Of a DNA stretch of 64,000 nt, positions 47,515 to 59,971 are shown in pieces (the first letter of the stretch is position 1; the number at the start of each line of letters is the position of its first letter). This stretch comes from Hermodice carunculata (lineage: Eukaryota > Annelida > Polychaeta > Eunicida > Amphinomidae): assembly GCA_964020975.1 (NCBI GenBank), contig OZ026630.1:23301712-23365711 (forward strand), written 5' to 3'. The notes beneath the pieces are model-generated. The model worked only from the letters and a program-made list of their open reading frames with translations. It made no database searches and was not told the DNA's origin. The position numbers were made by a program, and so were the translations under genes.

Positions 47515-48370
47515 CTTGACCACATTGGTCTGATACTACAGTCCACAAGGACCACTCCAACTGTATTGGTCTGATACTACAATCCACAAGGACCACTCCA
47601 AATGTATTGGTCTGATGCTACAGTCCACAAGGACCACTCCAAATGTATTGGTCTGATGCTACAGTCCACAAGGACCACTCCAAATGTATTGGTCTGATGC
47701 TACAGTCCACAAGGACCACTCCAAATGTATTGGTCTGATACTACAATCCACAAGGACCACTCCAACTGTATTGGTCTGATGCTACAGTCCACAAGGACCA
47801 CTCCAAATGCATTGGTCTGATGCTATAGTTCACAAGGACCACTCCAATTGCATTGGTCTGATGCTCCAGTCCACAAGGACCACTCCAACTGTATTGGTCT
47901 GATGCTCCAGTCCACAAGGACCACTCCAAACGTATTGGTCTGATGCTACAGTCCACAAGGACCACTCCAAATGTATTGGTCTGATACTACAATCCACAAG
48001 GACCACTCAAAATGTATTGGTCTGATGATACAGTCCACAAGGACCACTCCAACTGTATTGGTCTGATGCTCCAGTCCACAAGGACCACTCCAAATGTATT
48101 GGTCTGATGCTACACAAGTACTGTCCCAACTGTATTTGCCTAACACTAAAGTTCATAAGGACCACTCCTGGTGTATTTACTGATACTAAAGAACACATGG
48201 CCCATTGCTACTCTATTTGTCTGATACTATTACTACTATATTGCCCTCACGCTTAAGAACTACTTGTATGGACCACTCCTATTGCAATGGTCGATACTAA
48301 AGTACACAATGATCACTAAAACTGTTTTGGCCACATATTGAAGTACATATGGATCACTCCGAGCAGTAAC
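47515..48370. repeat. 41-bp minisatellite
   Basis: Unit GTCCACAAGGACCACTCCAA followed by ATGTATTGGTCTGATGCTACA. Fourteen near-identical copies start every 41 bases from 47541 to 48074, then decaying copies run to about 48370. Point variants (ATGC/ACTG, GATACTAC/GATGCTAC) recur in alternation, a sign of local copying. Minus-strand frames through it (repeated DQYSWSGPCGLE) are artefacts. Confidence 0.95.
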
Positions 48371-48403
48371 AGTTCTTATGTGTAAGTCTGCAACACATGA
48401 AAG

Positions 48404-48432
<29 letters not shown>

Positions 48433-48434
<2 letters not shown>

Positions 48435-48503
48435 CGTTTCCCATTTCAGCTAGGCGACTGGTGCCAAAGGTTGCAGGTTCGAGTCCCGCTCGTTCCGAAC
48501 ATG
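48433..48503 (+). repeat. tRNA-like fragment, probably from a SINE
   Basis: GGTTCGAGTCC at about 48475 matches the Pol III B box exactly, and the upstream TTCAGCTAGGCGACTGG is a loose A-box candidate at suitable spacing. A full cloverleaf does not form convincingly, and the segment lies between (TA)n tracts. It reads as a tRNA-derived SINE head and not as a working tRNA gene. Confidence 0.5.
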
Positions 48504-48528
48504 AAATATATATATATATATACATACA

Positions 48529-48703
48529 TAGTGGTCCCCCTCTTATAAGGCCCCTCTCGCCAAAGGCCACCCTTCTTGAAAGGCCCAGCATTCTTGTGCA
48601 GAAAGTATGGTATTTCAATTATATTCTCCCCCTCAAGAGAGGCCACCCCTCTTATAAGGCCACTTTTTGGCTGCATTTGGGGTGGCCTTATAAGAGGGGG
48701 GAC

Positions 48704-48708
<5 letters not shown>
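48529..48708. mobile_element. MITE with TAGTGGTCCCCCTCTTATAA ends
   Basis: The left end is TAGTGGTCCCCCTCTTATAA and the right end is the inverted TTATAAGAGGGGGGACCACT, then A; about 180 bp, with TA/TATA flanks. Internal words CCCTCTTATAAGGCCACTT and CTCAAGAGAGGCC repeat the terminal motif. Related in form to 54396-54574, with a truncated relative starting at about 49999. Confidence 0.8.
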
Positions 48709-48760
<52 letters not shown>

Positions 48761-48780
48761 TACATACATACATACATACA
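48709..48780. repeat. (TA)n, (CA)n and (TACA)n microsatellite
   Basis: A pure TA tract to about 48750 is followed by CACACACA and (CATA)n, directly abutting the MITE. Confidence 0.95.
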
Positions 48781-49009
48781 ATGCATATCTGTTCTTATGC
48801 ACATTTAAGCTTTCCCCAGTATCCCAGTAATGACAATGTGATAGTCAGTTACTCCGATATAACACAAGTGCCACACAATACTCCAAGCTCCTGCCCTGTC
48901 CTCATTGACCAGCCATCTTTATGGCAGCACGGAAACAGACCAAGAAACCTTCAAGGCCTTGTCAACACTTCAATTTGACCACCGCAGGTCTACTTGTGTC
49001 TGCTTATAT

Positions 49010-52000
49010 TCAACCATTTGGTATGGTCTTGCAAGATGTCCCTCCATTTTGAACTTGCTCAGCGAGATCATTACGGTCAGATAACTTCAAGGCATTTATC
49101 AGCATTTTTGTCTTCTCCTCCGGAGCCATTCTGATACACCCAAGTCGCCATTTCTTTAACATAGCCAGCGTTGCCCCAACTGGGTAGTGTGGATGTTCCA
49201 TTTTGCACTGATCTATTTGTCCAGTGCTTACACCAAGGCAGATGCCAACTTTTTCCCACTCAAAGCCCAAATTGTCAGCTAACTGCTGCAGTACAACATC
49301 CTCTGGTTTTGTAGGGTCACCGTGTCCTGCTGAAGAGTAGAAATTCAACAAGCAGTTATTACAAAAGTATTTACAGGTAACAAAAATGACACAAACAACA
49401 TCATTTCTCTGCATGTGATCATTTCATTTCACAGAATGAGTGTCCACAGTGCTACACTGACATTTACAAAAAAATAGATATGAAATACAAATGTAGTGAA
49501 TTAGTGCATTCATGTATAATCACATAAGCTTTGCAACCTATGGTCAGCTGAGCTAAAAATTACAAAAAACACACACCACAAGCCATACCTGTCAAGTCTC
49601 CCCCATAAGGTGGTAGTCTCCCACTTTTCACCCCAATTTCTTTTTATTTACGTGCAAAATTTTGCAAATTTGGCAGAATCTCCTGCATAAAAATTTAGTA
49701 TTTTCTATTATAATTTTTGTTAAAATACAAATCTCCCCCATGGATTTTTTCAAATTTACAAAAATCTCCCTATTTGAGGTGTGGACTGTTGACAGATTTG
49801 AAACAAAGAAAATTCCAGCACCATCTGTAAAAAAACTATGGTCCAGGGTTCCCAGAAATGTTTCTCTGCGTACTACATGTATTTCAATGTAACTGTCCAA
49901 GTACTTATAGAGGCTAGCATTTTTATGATCCATCCCCCGCATCCAGTTTGCAGTTTGGGTGAAGAAGTTCAAAAGTACAAAAACACACAAATATTAATAC
50001 AGTAGTTCCCCTCTTGAGAGGCCCTCCTGAGAAGCTGCCCACTCTTGAAAGACCACTTCTTAATGCAGCAAAAGTAGCCTTTGTATTATATTTCCCCCCT
50101 CATGCTAGGGTGAAAAATATAATACAATATACAATTTTCTTTAAGGCCAGATTTCTCATGCATGGGGGGGGGGGGGGGGAGGAGGGTCATTAGAAAACAA
50201 AATGAAGGTCTATGAAAAATCCTCCCTGTACAAGTTCAAAGCAATTGGCTTGTGGTTGTGGAGAAGATTTGTAAAGATTTTGCCAACAAATGACCCACCC
50301 ACCCACCCACCCACCCATCCCCCCCAAAAGTTATTAAAAGAAAAAAAAAATAGAAACACACTGGGCCATGACCTGTGAAACAAATAGGGTCCAGACCCAC
50401 CCAAGGAACATGTATGTGTCCATCAAGCTTGAACAGGATCTGGCCACTGAATTCAGAGAAGTTCAAAATGTAAATTGTGGACAACTGACCGCCCCAAACA
50501 CATCAGCTGAGGTTAAAAAAGATATGTTTGTAAAACATAGATGCCCCCCGCCCTCATTACCCTTGCCCTCGCTACCCTACTGATAGTGGTAGATGGGGCA
50601 TTCGTGACCTTACAAAAGTAGTCAAGGTTGATCATACATCAATGTCACAATCTTTAAACTTGAACCTAGCCCTTAAAAAACGAGTAAAAACCTGGACAAT
50701 ATAAAAGTTATAGCAGAAAAATTAATCATCATTTAGAAACCATATTAAGCAAACTGGCTTTATGACCTTGGAAATTAGGGCAAGGTCACTCATTTTCACT
50801 TGACCTTCTTCAGTTATTGTGCAAAAACCACAGGAAGTCTACTGTCTGTGTGTGACCTGCAAAACTGGGTCAAGGTCACCCATCTACAAACTCAAACTAG
50901 CCCTTATAGGCAACCATAAAACTGTGCAATACAAAAGTGCTACCTCTGAAATGCAAGTTATCATGCAGAAACAGAATGCAACCAAATGGCTCTGTGACCT
51001 TTGAAATTAGGTCAAGGTCACCAATCTTCAAACTTGACCTAGCCCCGAATACGGTCAATTATCTAGTGCAATATACTCTTCAGTTATCATGTGGAAACCA
51101 AAGTTAACTCAGGTACCAACGTGACCTTGGAAATGAAATCAAGGTCACCAAACTTTAAACTTCTTCTAGCCCTTAGCAAGAACTATAGACATATAAAGTA
51201 TTCTAGTCCTAACTTAAAAACTTCTTGGGTTATTGTGCAGAAACCACAGAAATTCTACAATCTCTCTGTGATCCTGAAAACTGGGTCAAGGTCACCCATC
51301 TTCAAACTCAACCTAGCCCTTACAGAGAAACATAAAGCTGTGCAATATACAAGTTCTAGCTCCAAGGTATAAGTTATCATGCAGAAAGCATAAAACCATA
51401 CTCAGTAAAGTGGCTCTGTGACCTTTAAAATGAGGTCAAGGTCAACCATCTTCAAACTTCGCCTAGCCTTAAATATGGACTATAATCCTGTGCAATACAA
51501 AAGTCCTAGCTTAAAAACCTCTTCAGTTATTGTATGGAAACCAAAGTTAATTCAGGTACCATTGTGACCTTGGAAATTAAGTCAAGGTCACCCATCTTCA
51601 AACTTTGCCTAGCTTTTGACTGGAATGATACACCTGTACAGTATCAAAGTCCTAGCTCAAAAACTTCTTGAGTTATTGTGCGGAAACCACAGAAATTCTA
51701 CAATCTCTCTGTGACCCTGAAAACTGGGTCAAGGTCACCCATCTTCAAACTCAACCTAGCCCTTACAGAGAAACATAAAGCTGTGCAATATACAAGTTCT
51801 AGCTCCAAGGTATAAGTTATCATACAGAAAGCATGAAACCATATTCAGTAAAGTGGCTCTGTGACCTTTAAAATGAGGTCAAGGTCATCCATCTTCAAAC
51901 TTCGCCTTGCCCCAAATATGGAATATAATCCTGTGCAATATAAAAGTCCTAGCTTAAAAACCTCTTCAGTTATTGTGCGGAAACCAAAGTTAGCTCAAGT

Positions 52001-52641
52001 GCCACTGTGACCTTGAAAATTACGTCAAGGTCACTCATCTTCAAACTTTGCCTAGCTTTTGACTAGAATGATACACCTGTACAGTATCAAAGTCCTAGCT
52101 CAAAAACTTCTTGAGTTATTGTGCGGAAACCACAGTCTACCGACCGACCGACATGTGCAACGCCATATGCCCCACCTTCTTCGAAAGGGGGCATAAAAAT
52201 ATTGGAGTATGATCGTTCTAAACCCAGATCAGATACATCTCCACCAAGTTTGGACAAATCCGAGCAATACTTTTTGAGAAGTTGACAATGTGAATCATGG
52301 ACAGAGGGGATGACAGATCATAAGAGAAGCTCAGGGCACTGACAAGACAGCTGAGCTATCAACCTAAAATTATGGTAACCATCCAATATCTTAACATTGT
52401 TATGGCTAAATTATTGCCATAAAGTTCCAAACAATTATTATAACCAGATCAGACAGCTGATGCTTACTTCAGTATGATTTCTAAACACCCAAGTTTCTAA
52501 CTAGCGACAATACATTACATTTATTTTACTACTGACTCAATGGTACTATCGAATTGTTGAGGTGAAGATGTTTCTCTTTGTTGACCGACCAGACAAGATG
52601 TTGGAGTTGTATGAAGTTGTTTACTTGTTGAATGACAAAGG

Positions 52642-52720
<79 letters not shown>

Positions 52721-55700
52721 CAGCGTTGAATATGAATGTGTACAGCAATATAGAATATCAAATGAGCAGTTCAGTCACTCTATACATTGAGCCAGCAACA
52801 CATGCTACTTGAATTTTTGCCTGTGTGGCTAACCATACAAGAGAAGGCGGGACCTTGGCTCAGTTCATGTTTGCTGTTCTGCCCCCTTCTTCCAACTGTC
52901 CACTTCTGTGTTTACCCTCTACGTGTGTTGGGTAACAACCCACTGGCTTGTGTTTCACACCATCAGTAATTAAGCAACTGTTAATGTCATTACTGCTCTC
53001 CATAACTTCAAACTGTATAACACATATCTGCAAATTTACTAGTTTATGATCTAACTTTGTGCAGTTTAACTTTTAATGTGAGCTCAATAGTTAATTATAT
53101 AAAATTACAAACAATTAGAAAAGTAAGATTTCAGTAGTATTGCTGCGTGTATGTCACCCTGTGGCTGTGACAGTACTTGAAATGAAAACTTGCTTACAAT
53201 ACTAAAAGCCCCTTTATTTCCCATATTCTGTACCAGCCATCATTTCTAAATTTTCTTATTTTCTGTGTCTTGTGCTGAGGAAAAATTATCACCTGTACTG
53301 ACCAGCATAGTGGGACCTCCCCCCCCCCCCTCCCCTCCCAATTCCTTTATTAAATCCTGGTCCCTGAACTGCACACATATATGTAGGTCATGGTGAACAT
53401 CACTGATTAATACCTGACGCATGAAGGCCACCGTCCAGCTCATCCATTGAGCTCATGCCATTTTGGTTAGATCCAGATGCCTGAACTAGCCCTGTCTTGG
53501 ATGCACGTGAAGGCGGGGAAACCTTGGCCTCGAGATGACTGGTCTCCAAAAATGTACACACAAGTGTCTGGTGCTCTTGATATCCTTTCTTATCTGCAAA
53601 GTAAAGCAGTTGCGGGTTTGAAAGAATAAAAGAGTAACATTCCCGCAAATTTGCCCTGTTGTAGTTTATTCTCAAGTGATGGTGTTCACAGAGTACAGGT
53701 ACCTGGTCTAATGACACATAAGACAATAAGACAACAGTCTTCTGTGATTGAATTGTCTTTACCCCTAACTAACTGTATTTCAATGATTCCAATGGTGTAT
53801 TCAGGTACAACCCATTAGTGATTAAGTGTAAAGATCAACAAGCACTGGATCATGGGCTGAGTGTTACTGCAATACGTGACCTGGCTGTGTTACACATATG
53901 CCTCAAAGTACACTAATTGACTGCTTGTCGTGACAGGGTTTGCCACAGATGCGGTAACCCCACAAAGTACACTACCTCAGGGCATTTACAGCTCTGGCAA
54001 TAATGATTTAGCAATTTTATAAGACAGTGCAAGCTAGCCTATTGGTGGACCTGTGAATGCCAATGTTCAAGGATATCCTGCAGACCTGCCCCCTGGTGTC
54101 AAATCTTTCAATCTGTCAACTTCATCTGACCTAATGGTTGCAGACTCCAGTTGTGATTGGTTGGTTGCACAACCCAACGGAGTTAGTCCATAATTGTGAA
54201 AATACTGTGTAAAAGATAACATGTCTTCTTTTATTAGGCCACAACTAGCTGAAAGTAGGTCAAGAGCATTTATAGTTACATAAAAGCACATTTATAAAGT
54301 GTCAGACCTGTGCTCATCAATAGTATTTACAAGTGCATCATTGTGATGCCAGGTCAGTTTGAAGGAGGACTGCACAGCAGTCAGCTTTCAAGATACAGTG
54401 GTCCCTGTCTTAAGAGACCACCCTTTGGGCAGGTCAAAAAGTGGTCTCTCAAAACAGGTGGTCTTTCATTAGAGGTATAACAACATGGAAAAGATAGCAT
54501 AGTGTTCTGAGAGAGCGGTCTTAAAAAGATATATGGTCTCTCATTGGAGGGGTCTTTCAAGACAGGTACCACTGTATTACAAATTCACAAAATCTGGTGA
54601 AAATGATAAAATATTTGTTGTTTTTTTTTTTCCAATGGACACATGCATGACCTTGAATGCATGCATAATGTGTGGATAAGAAATGTTCCTGTCCAAAAGC
54701 TAGCTGTAACACAAATTTGATGAAAAACATTTTAAATTATGCAGAAACAATGTAGTCCTGGGCATACAGGTCATGACCCAAGAAATATGCAAGGAGCGAC
54801 ACTACAACTGAGTGTGTTACTATGATGCAAAGACACCTTTAAAGGCCAAGCAGTCCATGAAACCAAACATTTCAAAAAGTGGTGCATAGTGGTCCTTCAA
54901 CTGGTCACAATTATGGACAAACTGTTATCTGTCCAGCAACATATCTTTAACACTAAATGTTTCGTCACTGGTGCCGTTACATTAATTTTACCTGGACTCA
55001 TAATAGGACCAAGCTTCTATACATTTACAGCAAAATTTATCCAGTTATTTTTAGTTTTTGGTATATATCTTTAGCCCACTATGTCTCATCTATGTCTTTG
55101 GGTCTTTCCTGCTCGTGTATGAAAGCAACTAGGGAGTATGCCCTCCGCTTTTTGTCTCGGCAGTGACATACTCACTTTTTGCGTATGTTGTAATGTGTCA
55201 TCCTGTGGGCGTATCTTCTCTGCAAGAAGGATTTGCATAGGGCATTACCCTTTTTCCTAATTGCCAATAGATATGTTAAAAACAAAACCATTACAGTTGT
55301 CCATATTAGGTACCTTTGAGCTAAATCTGTCCGGGCACTTTGAGACATCAGAAGAATAAATGTGAGCGGATGGACATTTGGACAGGTATACGTACATGGA
55401 CGGTCAAACCCCTCAAAATAACGTTCCTGCTCTGCTCCACTTTCTCAGCTGATAAGTAACTGTGTGCGATGGCCTGGCTCATGTATATATGAAAACCTAT
55501 TTAGCCACTTGGTGGCAGCAACACTTCTGTTTCCTATTTAAAACAAGAGGCCCATGGGTCTTGTGCTCCACTTACTCAAAGTCATCCATATTATGTGATA
55601 ACTACTTTTAGTTATGGTACATATATCCTATAAACTTGGTATGACTAGCTGCATTCTTTGCTGGAATAACAATTTGATATAAGTTTCAATACATTTTGAC

Positions 55701-58700
55701 TCATAATTTCCCTACAACTATAGATTGCACCCTCAGTATAGTCTTTGATCAAGATTTTTACCTCCCCCACCATCCAACCAAATTTCATCCAGGTCCATCA
55801 AAAATTAAATATGTCAGAGCATTCAGAAAAATTTCCCCATTTTGACCCCTACTTACATAAAATATTGTGGGTGGTGCCACCAGTATCATACTCACCTTAG
55901 TTTTTTTAAATCTGCTTTTAGTTCTGAAAGTTATATGTGTCTACACAGAAAATTCAAGGAATTATAGTATAGACGCATATATTTTACATGAATTATAAAA
56001 CAAGCCAAGCCTATATTAATAACTCTCCATGGCACAGATGTTGGCTTATACTTTTCTACCTACTTGTTTGGTATAGGAAACTGAAGGACTCGGAGCAAAC
56101 CACCATGCACAGTCAGAGTGGTAGGAACTCCTGTAGAAGTTGTTGCATTTACAATTCATTTTCATGTATGTGACCTTGAAAATAGGTCAAGGTCATTTAT
56201 CTTAAAACAAATTACGAGTCTTGACCCAAGGTATCTTTCCTGTAAATTTTGTAATGTTCAAACACAGCACAGTGAAAATAATGAATTAAATGTGTTTACC
56301 CTCTATTTGTCAAATTGTCCATAAAATACAACAGGTGGCGCCACCAGTATTTCACCTGCAATTGGGATTTGTCTCTGTAATAAACATGTAATGTCTTACT
56401 CACTCAACATCATAACCATAATTGAATCTACAAGGCCCATCACTAGCTACTCACCTCTATTAGCTTTATAGTCCTGGTAACCTTGAACAAGTACGTCAAG
56501 GTCATCCGTAATATGTAACATTCTAGTTTTAGCCATGATACATATAGCCTATAAATTTGGTCAGACTAGATGCATTCTTTGCTGAAATAATGAATTTATA
56601 TAAGTTTGAACACATTCTGACTATATTTTCTGTACAACTATAGTTGCGCCGCTAGTATCAACCTTGATTGAGATTTTGACCTCCCTGTAATGCCACCACA
56701 TTTCATGAAGATCCACCAAAAATTTAAATTGCTAAAGCATTCACACAATTTTCACAATTCGATCCATATATTATATAATACTGTAGGTGGCACCTCCAAT
56801 ATTCAACTTGACCTTGATTTTCATACATCCAATAAGTCCTGAAAGTTATACTGGCTTAACTTGAAATTTGTGGACAGTATCGTGCTAACAAGCAAAAGTT
56901 TTTGGATTGTTGGACAGGCATGGGTGGTTGCACAAGCTCTGTGACCTTAGGTCAGCAGAGCTCAAAAACAGAAGACGTGTAAATGCAAACATTGATTGCC
57001 ACCCCCTTCCACTTTTTCGGTTTCTCCCCTGAGAAGCAGCTGTCTTTATATTAATCTGTACACTTACACAAAGAAACTGAAATGTTTTACAAAAAATTGC
57101 ACACAACACAAAAACCAGGACATACAAAACAATTTTAAAATGTACCCACACATCTGTATTCATTTCCATATACTGTATGATAATTTAATGTTTAATTTCC
57201 CTGTAAATAACAACAACTATGAAGTTTGCATAAAACGATATTTTTCATTCTAAGTGCAACATGCAATCTACATAGTACCTGAAAAGTTAGGGAGCTGACA
57301 GAAGCTACAAAGCGTTGCACTCACCTTTTTGTATTGGGTAGATGAAGGCTGCAGGTATACAACTGCCATCAGGCTGGCATTTTGGGCAGTGAATGTGAGT
57401 TAGTCCAGTTGGGCATGGCTGGTCTAAGTATTCTCCCATGTGTAACTGAGGGTTTCTCACACCATGGCGGATACAATTAACACAAGCCATAAATATATCA
57501 CAGTGGTTTCCTACTGCCTGCCTGAGCAGGTCCTTGGCATCACAGTGGACAGGCTGTAACACTTGCCACAGTTGAACAATATCAGTTCCACGCACAGCAA
57601 ACTGAATGCGGTCCTCTGAAGCATCGACGTGTCGCTTCAGCAGAACTTTTTCTGTATTTATTTGGGCATAGACCCCATCTTTCCAGTCAATTCTACTGCA
57701 TTTGTGATGCTTCAGATATTTCTGGAGTCTTACTGCAAGCTTCTCATAGAAGTTAAGTGGGTAGTGCATTGGAAAATGTAGTTCTAGTCTTAATTCTAAG
57801 ACACCTCTTGGAGGTATCTTGGGCCAGTTGGTCTGAATGGATTCTGGTGCAGCCTGTGACAGGAACCATGGGAAGTGTAATAACCTTTCCTTTTCACTCC
57901 CTTCTGACTCGGACAGTGTTTCATAACATAGATCGAACATCTTGAACAACTCAATTAGCATTTCTGCAGTTTTATTATCCACCTGGCTTTCTGACCACAA
58001 ACACAACAACAATTTTTTGGACAGAAGGCCTCGTTTCAAAAAGTCCTCCTTGGCCAAGTCAAAACTGGCTTTGGTGAACTTGCCTTGGAACTTTGAGTCA
58101 TCGTATATCAAACTATCTCTCATATCGTGGCGAAACACTAATTTCAACATGTGAACCAGGAAATGAGGTTGATGGAAGACTGTCTTGCAAAGTATGGAAT
58201 TTTTACCATACCAAAGAACATCTCCCACATCATGCAGATATTGCATAACAGGATAGATCTGCGCAGACTTTCCTTTCACAATGGATACAAGTTTCACTGG
58301 CAGGCCGAAACTTTCCTTGTAGCAATCTTGTACAACATCCCAGCTCAAATATCTGTCAGGATTGCCTGCCTTGTACTGACCCATGCGACGTGTGAAATCA
58401 AACCAGGAATCTGGAAGAAGTATACCTGTTTGGGCAACATCTTCAAGGATAGCATCCTTGAGATGTCCTACTCCGTAAAGAGATTCGCCAGAACTGGTCA
58501 CAAAGATTTTATCTGGGATAACTAGTCTGTTCAACAAGAGATTCTCCATTTCAGCTTTCTTTTGATCTAGGACTGCAATCAGTGGTCTGTTCTTTGTTGG
58601 TTTAAGGATCTCTTTGCTTATTTTGTCTGAAATGTTATCTATTTCTGCCTGAATTGCTGCAACTTCACCTTTCTCCTCTCTTTTGGCTAAAGCAATCACT

Positions 58701-59971
58701 TCATCACACTTAATACGCACTTTTTCATCACTCAGTTGATCAGCATGTGTACCCACCATAAATAACTTAACTTGAGGAGCAAAGGCCTTCAAGATCTGCA
58801 ACCATGATCCAATGTAACTCATGTACTTCTCAGCACTGAATGCATGAAGACTGAACACCAACAGGACAATGGCATTTCTTGACAAAAAGAATGGGTGGGT
58901 CACAGTATATATATCATGCCCACCAAAATCACTGACTTGTATGTGAAGTTGGTCTGTGGGATCCCACATATATTGATCAACTACTTTTGTCCGATCTGTA
59001 TCCTTCGTCAGTTCAGACTTTCCTGTCAATAATGCATTGACAAGGCTAGTTTTACCAGCCAGGGTCTCTCCCAGTACAAGGAGTTTCTTTCTACGGGTTT
59101 TGACTGCTGATGATTTCTTCATAGCTTTGACGTACTGCAGTATGACTTGAATTGTTTCCCTACTGAGCTCCGCCGGGGGTTCCACTGGGTTATTGCTCAG
59201 AACTAAACCTTGCCTATTCACATACTGCAATACTTTTGCTTTTGTGCTCTTATTAGTTCTGAAACTCATCTGCCTACCAGCAATGCTTACACCACCTTTA
59301 ACACTCAGCTTGCTGATAATTTCAGATTTACCAAAGATAATAGCTGTGATTTTGGGGAAGCCACCCACCTCCTTAGGTAGATCTGTCACACAGTTATTTG
59401 CCAGGTTAAAATAACGTAGCTGAGGGATTTTCGATGCAGCCAAAGGAATACCTTCCAGCCTGTTGTTTGCTAGATCCAGAGTGCTAAGATTCTGCAAGGT
59501 TTTAATTTCACTTGGAACTAATTTTATCTTGTTATTCGGCATACATAGTACTTCCAAAGATTTGACTGAACACACTGACTTTGGTAACTCTTTAAACTTA
59601 TTAGCTCCCAGGTATAACGTTCTCAGATTTGTCAACTGTGAGATTTCATCTGGTACTTCCCTTATTCTATTTTCAGTCAAAATGAGTTCTTGAAGTGCAA
59701 GAAGTTGGCATAGTTCTTTTGGGAATTTCTGTAGTTCACAGCTGGTAAGTCTCAGCACACTCAGCTTCTGTAGATGACAGATTTCCTCCCGTATCTCCTG
59801 GAGAGGGTTCCATGACAAGTCCAAAACTTCCAGATCACGTACATCCAGTGCTGCCTGTGGAATACGCTGGTGATTTCTCTTTAGGCTACATAATGACTTG
59901 CGACCCACAAAGTCATGCTTCACCTTGCACGCCACTGGGAATTCCTCAGAATCATCCATTTTGGCAGCCAT
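49010..59971 (-). CDS. LRR-ROC-COR (Roco/MFHAS1-type) GTPase with C-terminal Death domain
   Basis: Exons 59971-57325, 53593-53414 and 49329-49010 (stop 49012-49010) join in matching phase 1 through donors gtgagt and gtatta, giving about 1048 residues. Residues 45-205 hold about seven leucine-rich repeats (LEVLDLSWNPL, LRTLYLGANKFKELP). The ROC GTPase follows, with P-loop GETLAGKTS (301-309), DFGGHD (348-353) and GTHAD (407-411). COR spans about 515-700, and a Cys/His-rich block (CVNCIRH, HCPKC) about 829-866. The last exon, VVLQQLADNLGFEWEKVG to LKLSDRNDLAEQV, is a Death fold (about 950-1035). Human MFHAS1 is about 1052 residues with LRR-ROC-COR. A cytoplasmic scaffold GTPase acting through Death-domain partners is inferred. 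An acceptor near 60008 suggests a 5' non-coding exon. Confidence 0.92.
49999..50150. mobile_element. Truncated MITE related to 48529 and 54396
   Basis: Starts CAGTAGTTCCCCTCTTGAGA, then GGCC-type words and AAGACCACTTCTTAATG. The inverted right end is not clearly present. Confidence 0.5.
50170..50585. repeat. Degraded copy of the inverted-array family in intron
   Basis: After a poly(G) run, GTTCAAAGCAATTGGCTTG, GACCCACCCAAGGAACATGT and ACACATCAGCTGAGGTTAAA follow the unit order of the 32.9-36.9 kb arm. (CCCA)n lies near 50294-50318. Confidence 0.55.
50590..52200. repeat. Array of about 147-bp monomers (orientation B), 445-bp higher-order unit
   Basis: TGTGACCT starts lie at about 50761, 50853, 50995, 51120, 51266, 51417, 51565, 51711, 51862 and 52009. 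The last six form two nearly identical trios 445 bases apart (51266/51711, 51417/51862, 51565/52009). Each monomer carries TCAAGGTCAC, TCTTCAAACT, TAGCCCTT or similar, and CTTGAGTTATTGTGCGGAAA. The end is (CGAC)n and the stem TATGCCCC/GGGGGCATA (about 52167-52195). Lies in an intron of the Roco gene. Confidence 0.88.
52360..53400. other. Roco gene intron, mostly unremarkable
   Basis: Apart from the (TA)n at 52644-52718 and a poly(C) run near 53319-53329, no repeat or coding block was recognised. Confidence 0.4.
52644..52718. repeat. (TA)n microsatellite
   Basis: About 75 bases of pure TA in a Roco gene intron. Confidence 0.95.
54396..54574. mobile_element. MITE with CAGTGGTNCCTGTCTT ends, TA duplication
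   Basis: The left end CAGTGGTCCCTGTCTTAAGA and the right end, inverted, CAGTGGTACCTGTCTTGAAA are flanked by TA on both sides. Internal words such as GGTCTCTCAAAACAGGTGG echo the termini. 179 bp, non-coding, in a Roco gene intron. Confidence 0.8.
54580..55540. other. Roco gene intron, nothing recognised
   Basis: No repeat family or coding block was identified. Confidence 0.4.
55541..56975. repeat. Second composite array element of the about 900-bp family
   Basis: Starts with AAACAAGAGGCCCATGGGTC, a CCCATGGG palindrome, and ends with AGCTCTGTGACC-TTA-GGTCAGCAGAGCT (pairing arms at 56935-56963), then CAAAAACA. The repeated block ATAAACTTGGTATGACTAGC / ATAAATTTGGTCAGACTAGA occurs at about 55630 and 56550. 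GGTGGYGCCACCA blocks occur at about 55871 and 56333. Same family and orientation as 39034-41232. Confidence 0.7.

Noticed and set aside
47541-48114. CRISPR-like direct repeat array
   Set aside because: Units are contiguous with no unique spacers and lie in animal nuclear DNA; it is a minisatellite.
47741-48198. Trp/Pro-rich minus-strand frames (DQYSWSGPCGLE type)
   Set aside because: Products of the 41-bp minisatellite read through three frames in succession.
48433-48503. Functional tRNA gene
   Set aside because: Only the B box is exact; no convincing acceptor or anticodon stem pairing, and it is flanked by TA repeats.
57757-59693. Plus-strand ORFs across the Roco exon
   Set aside because: Antisense shadows of an 880-codon conserved frame; no motifs of their own.
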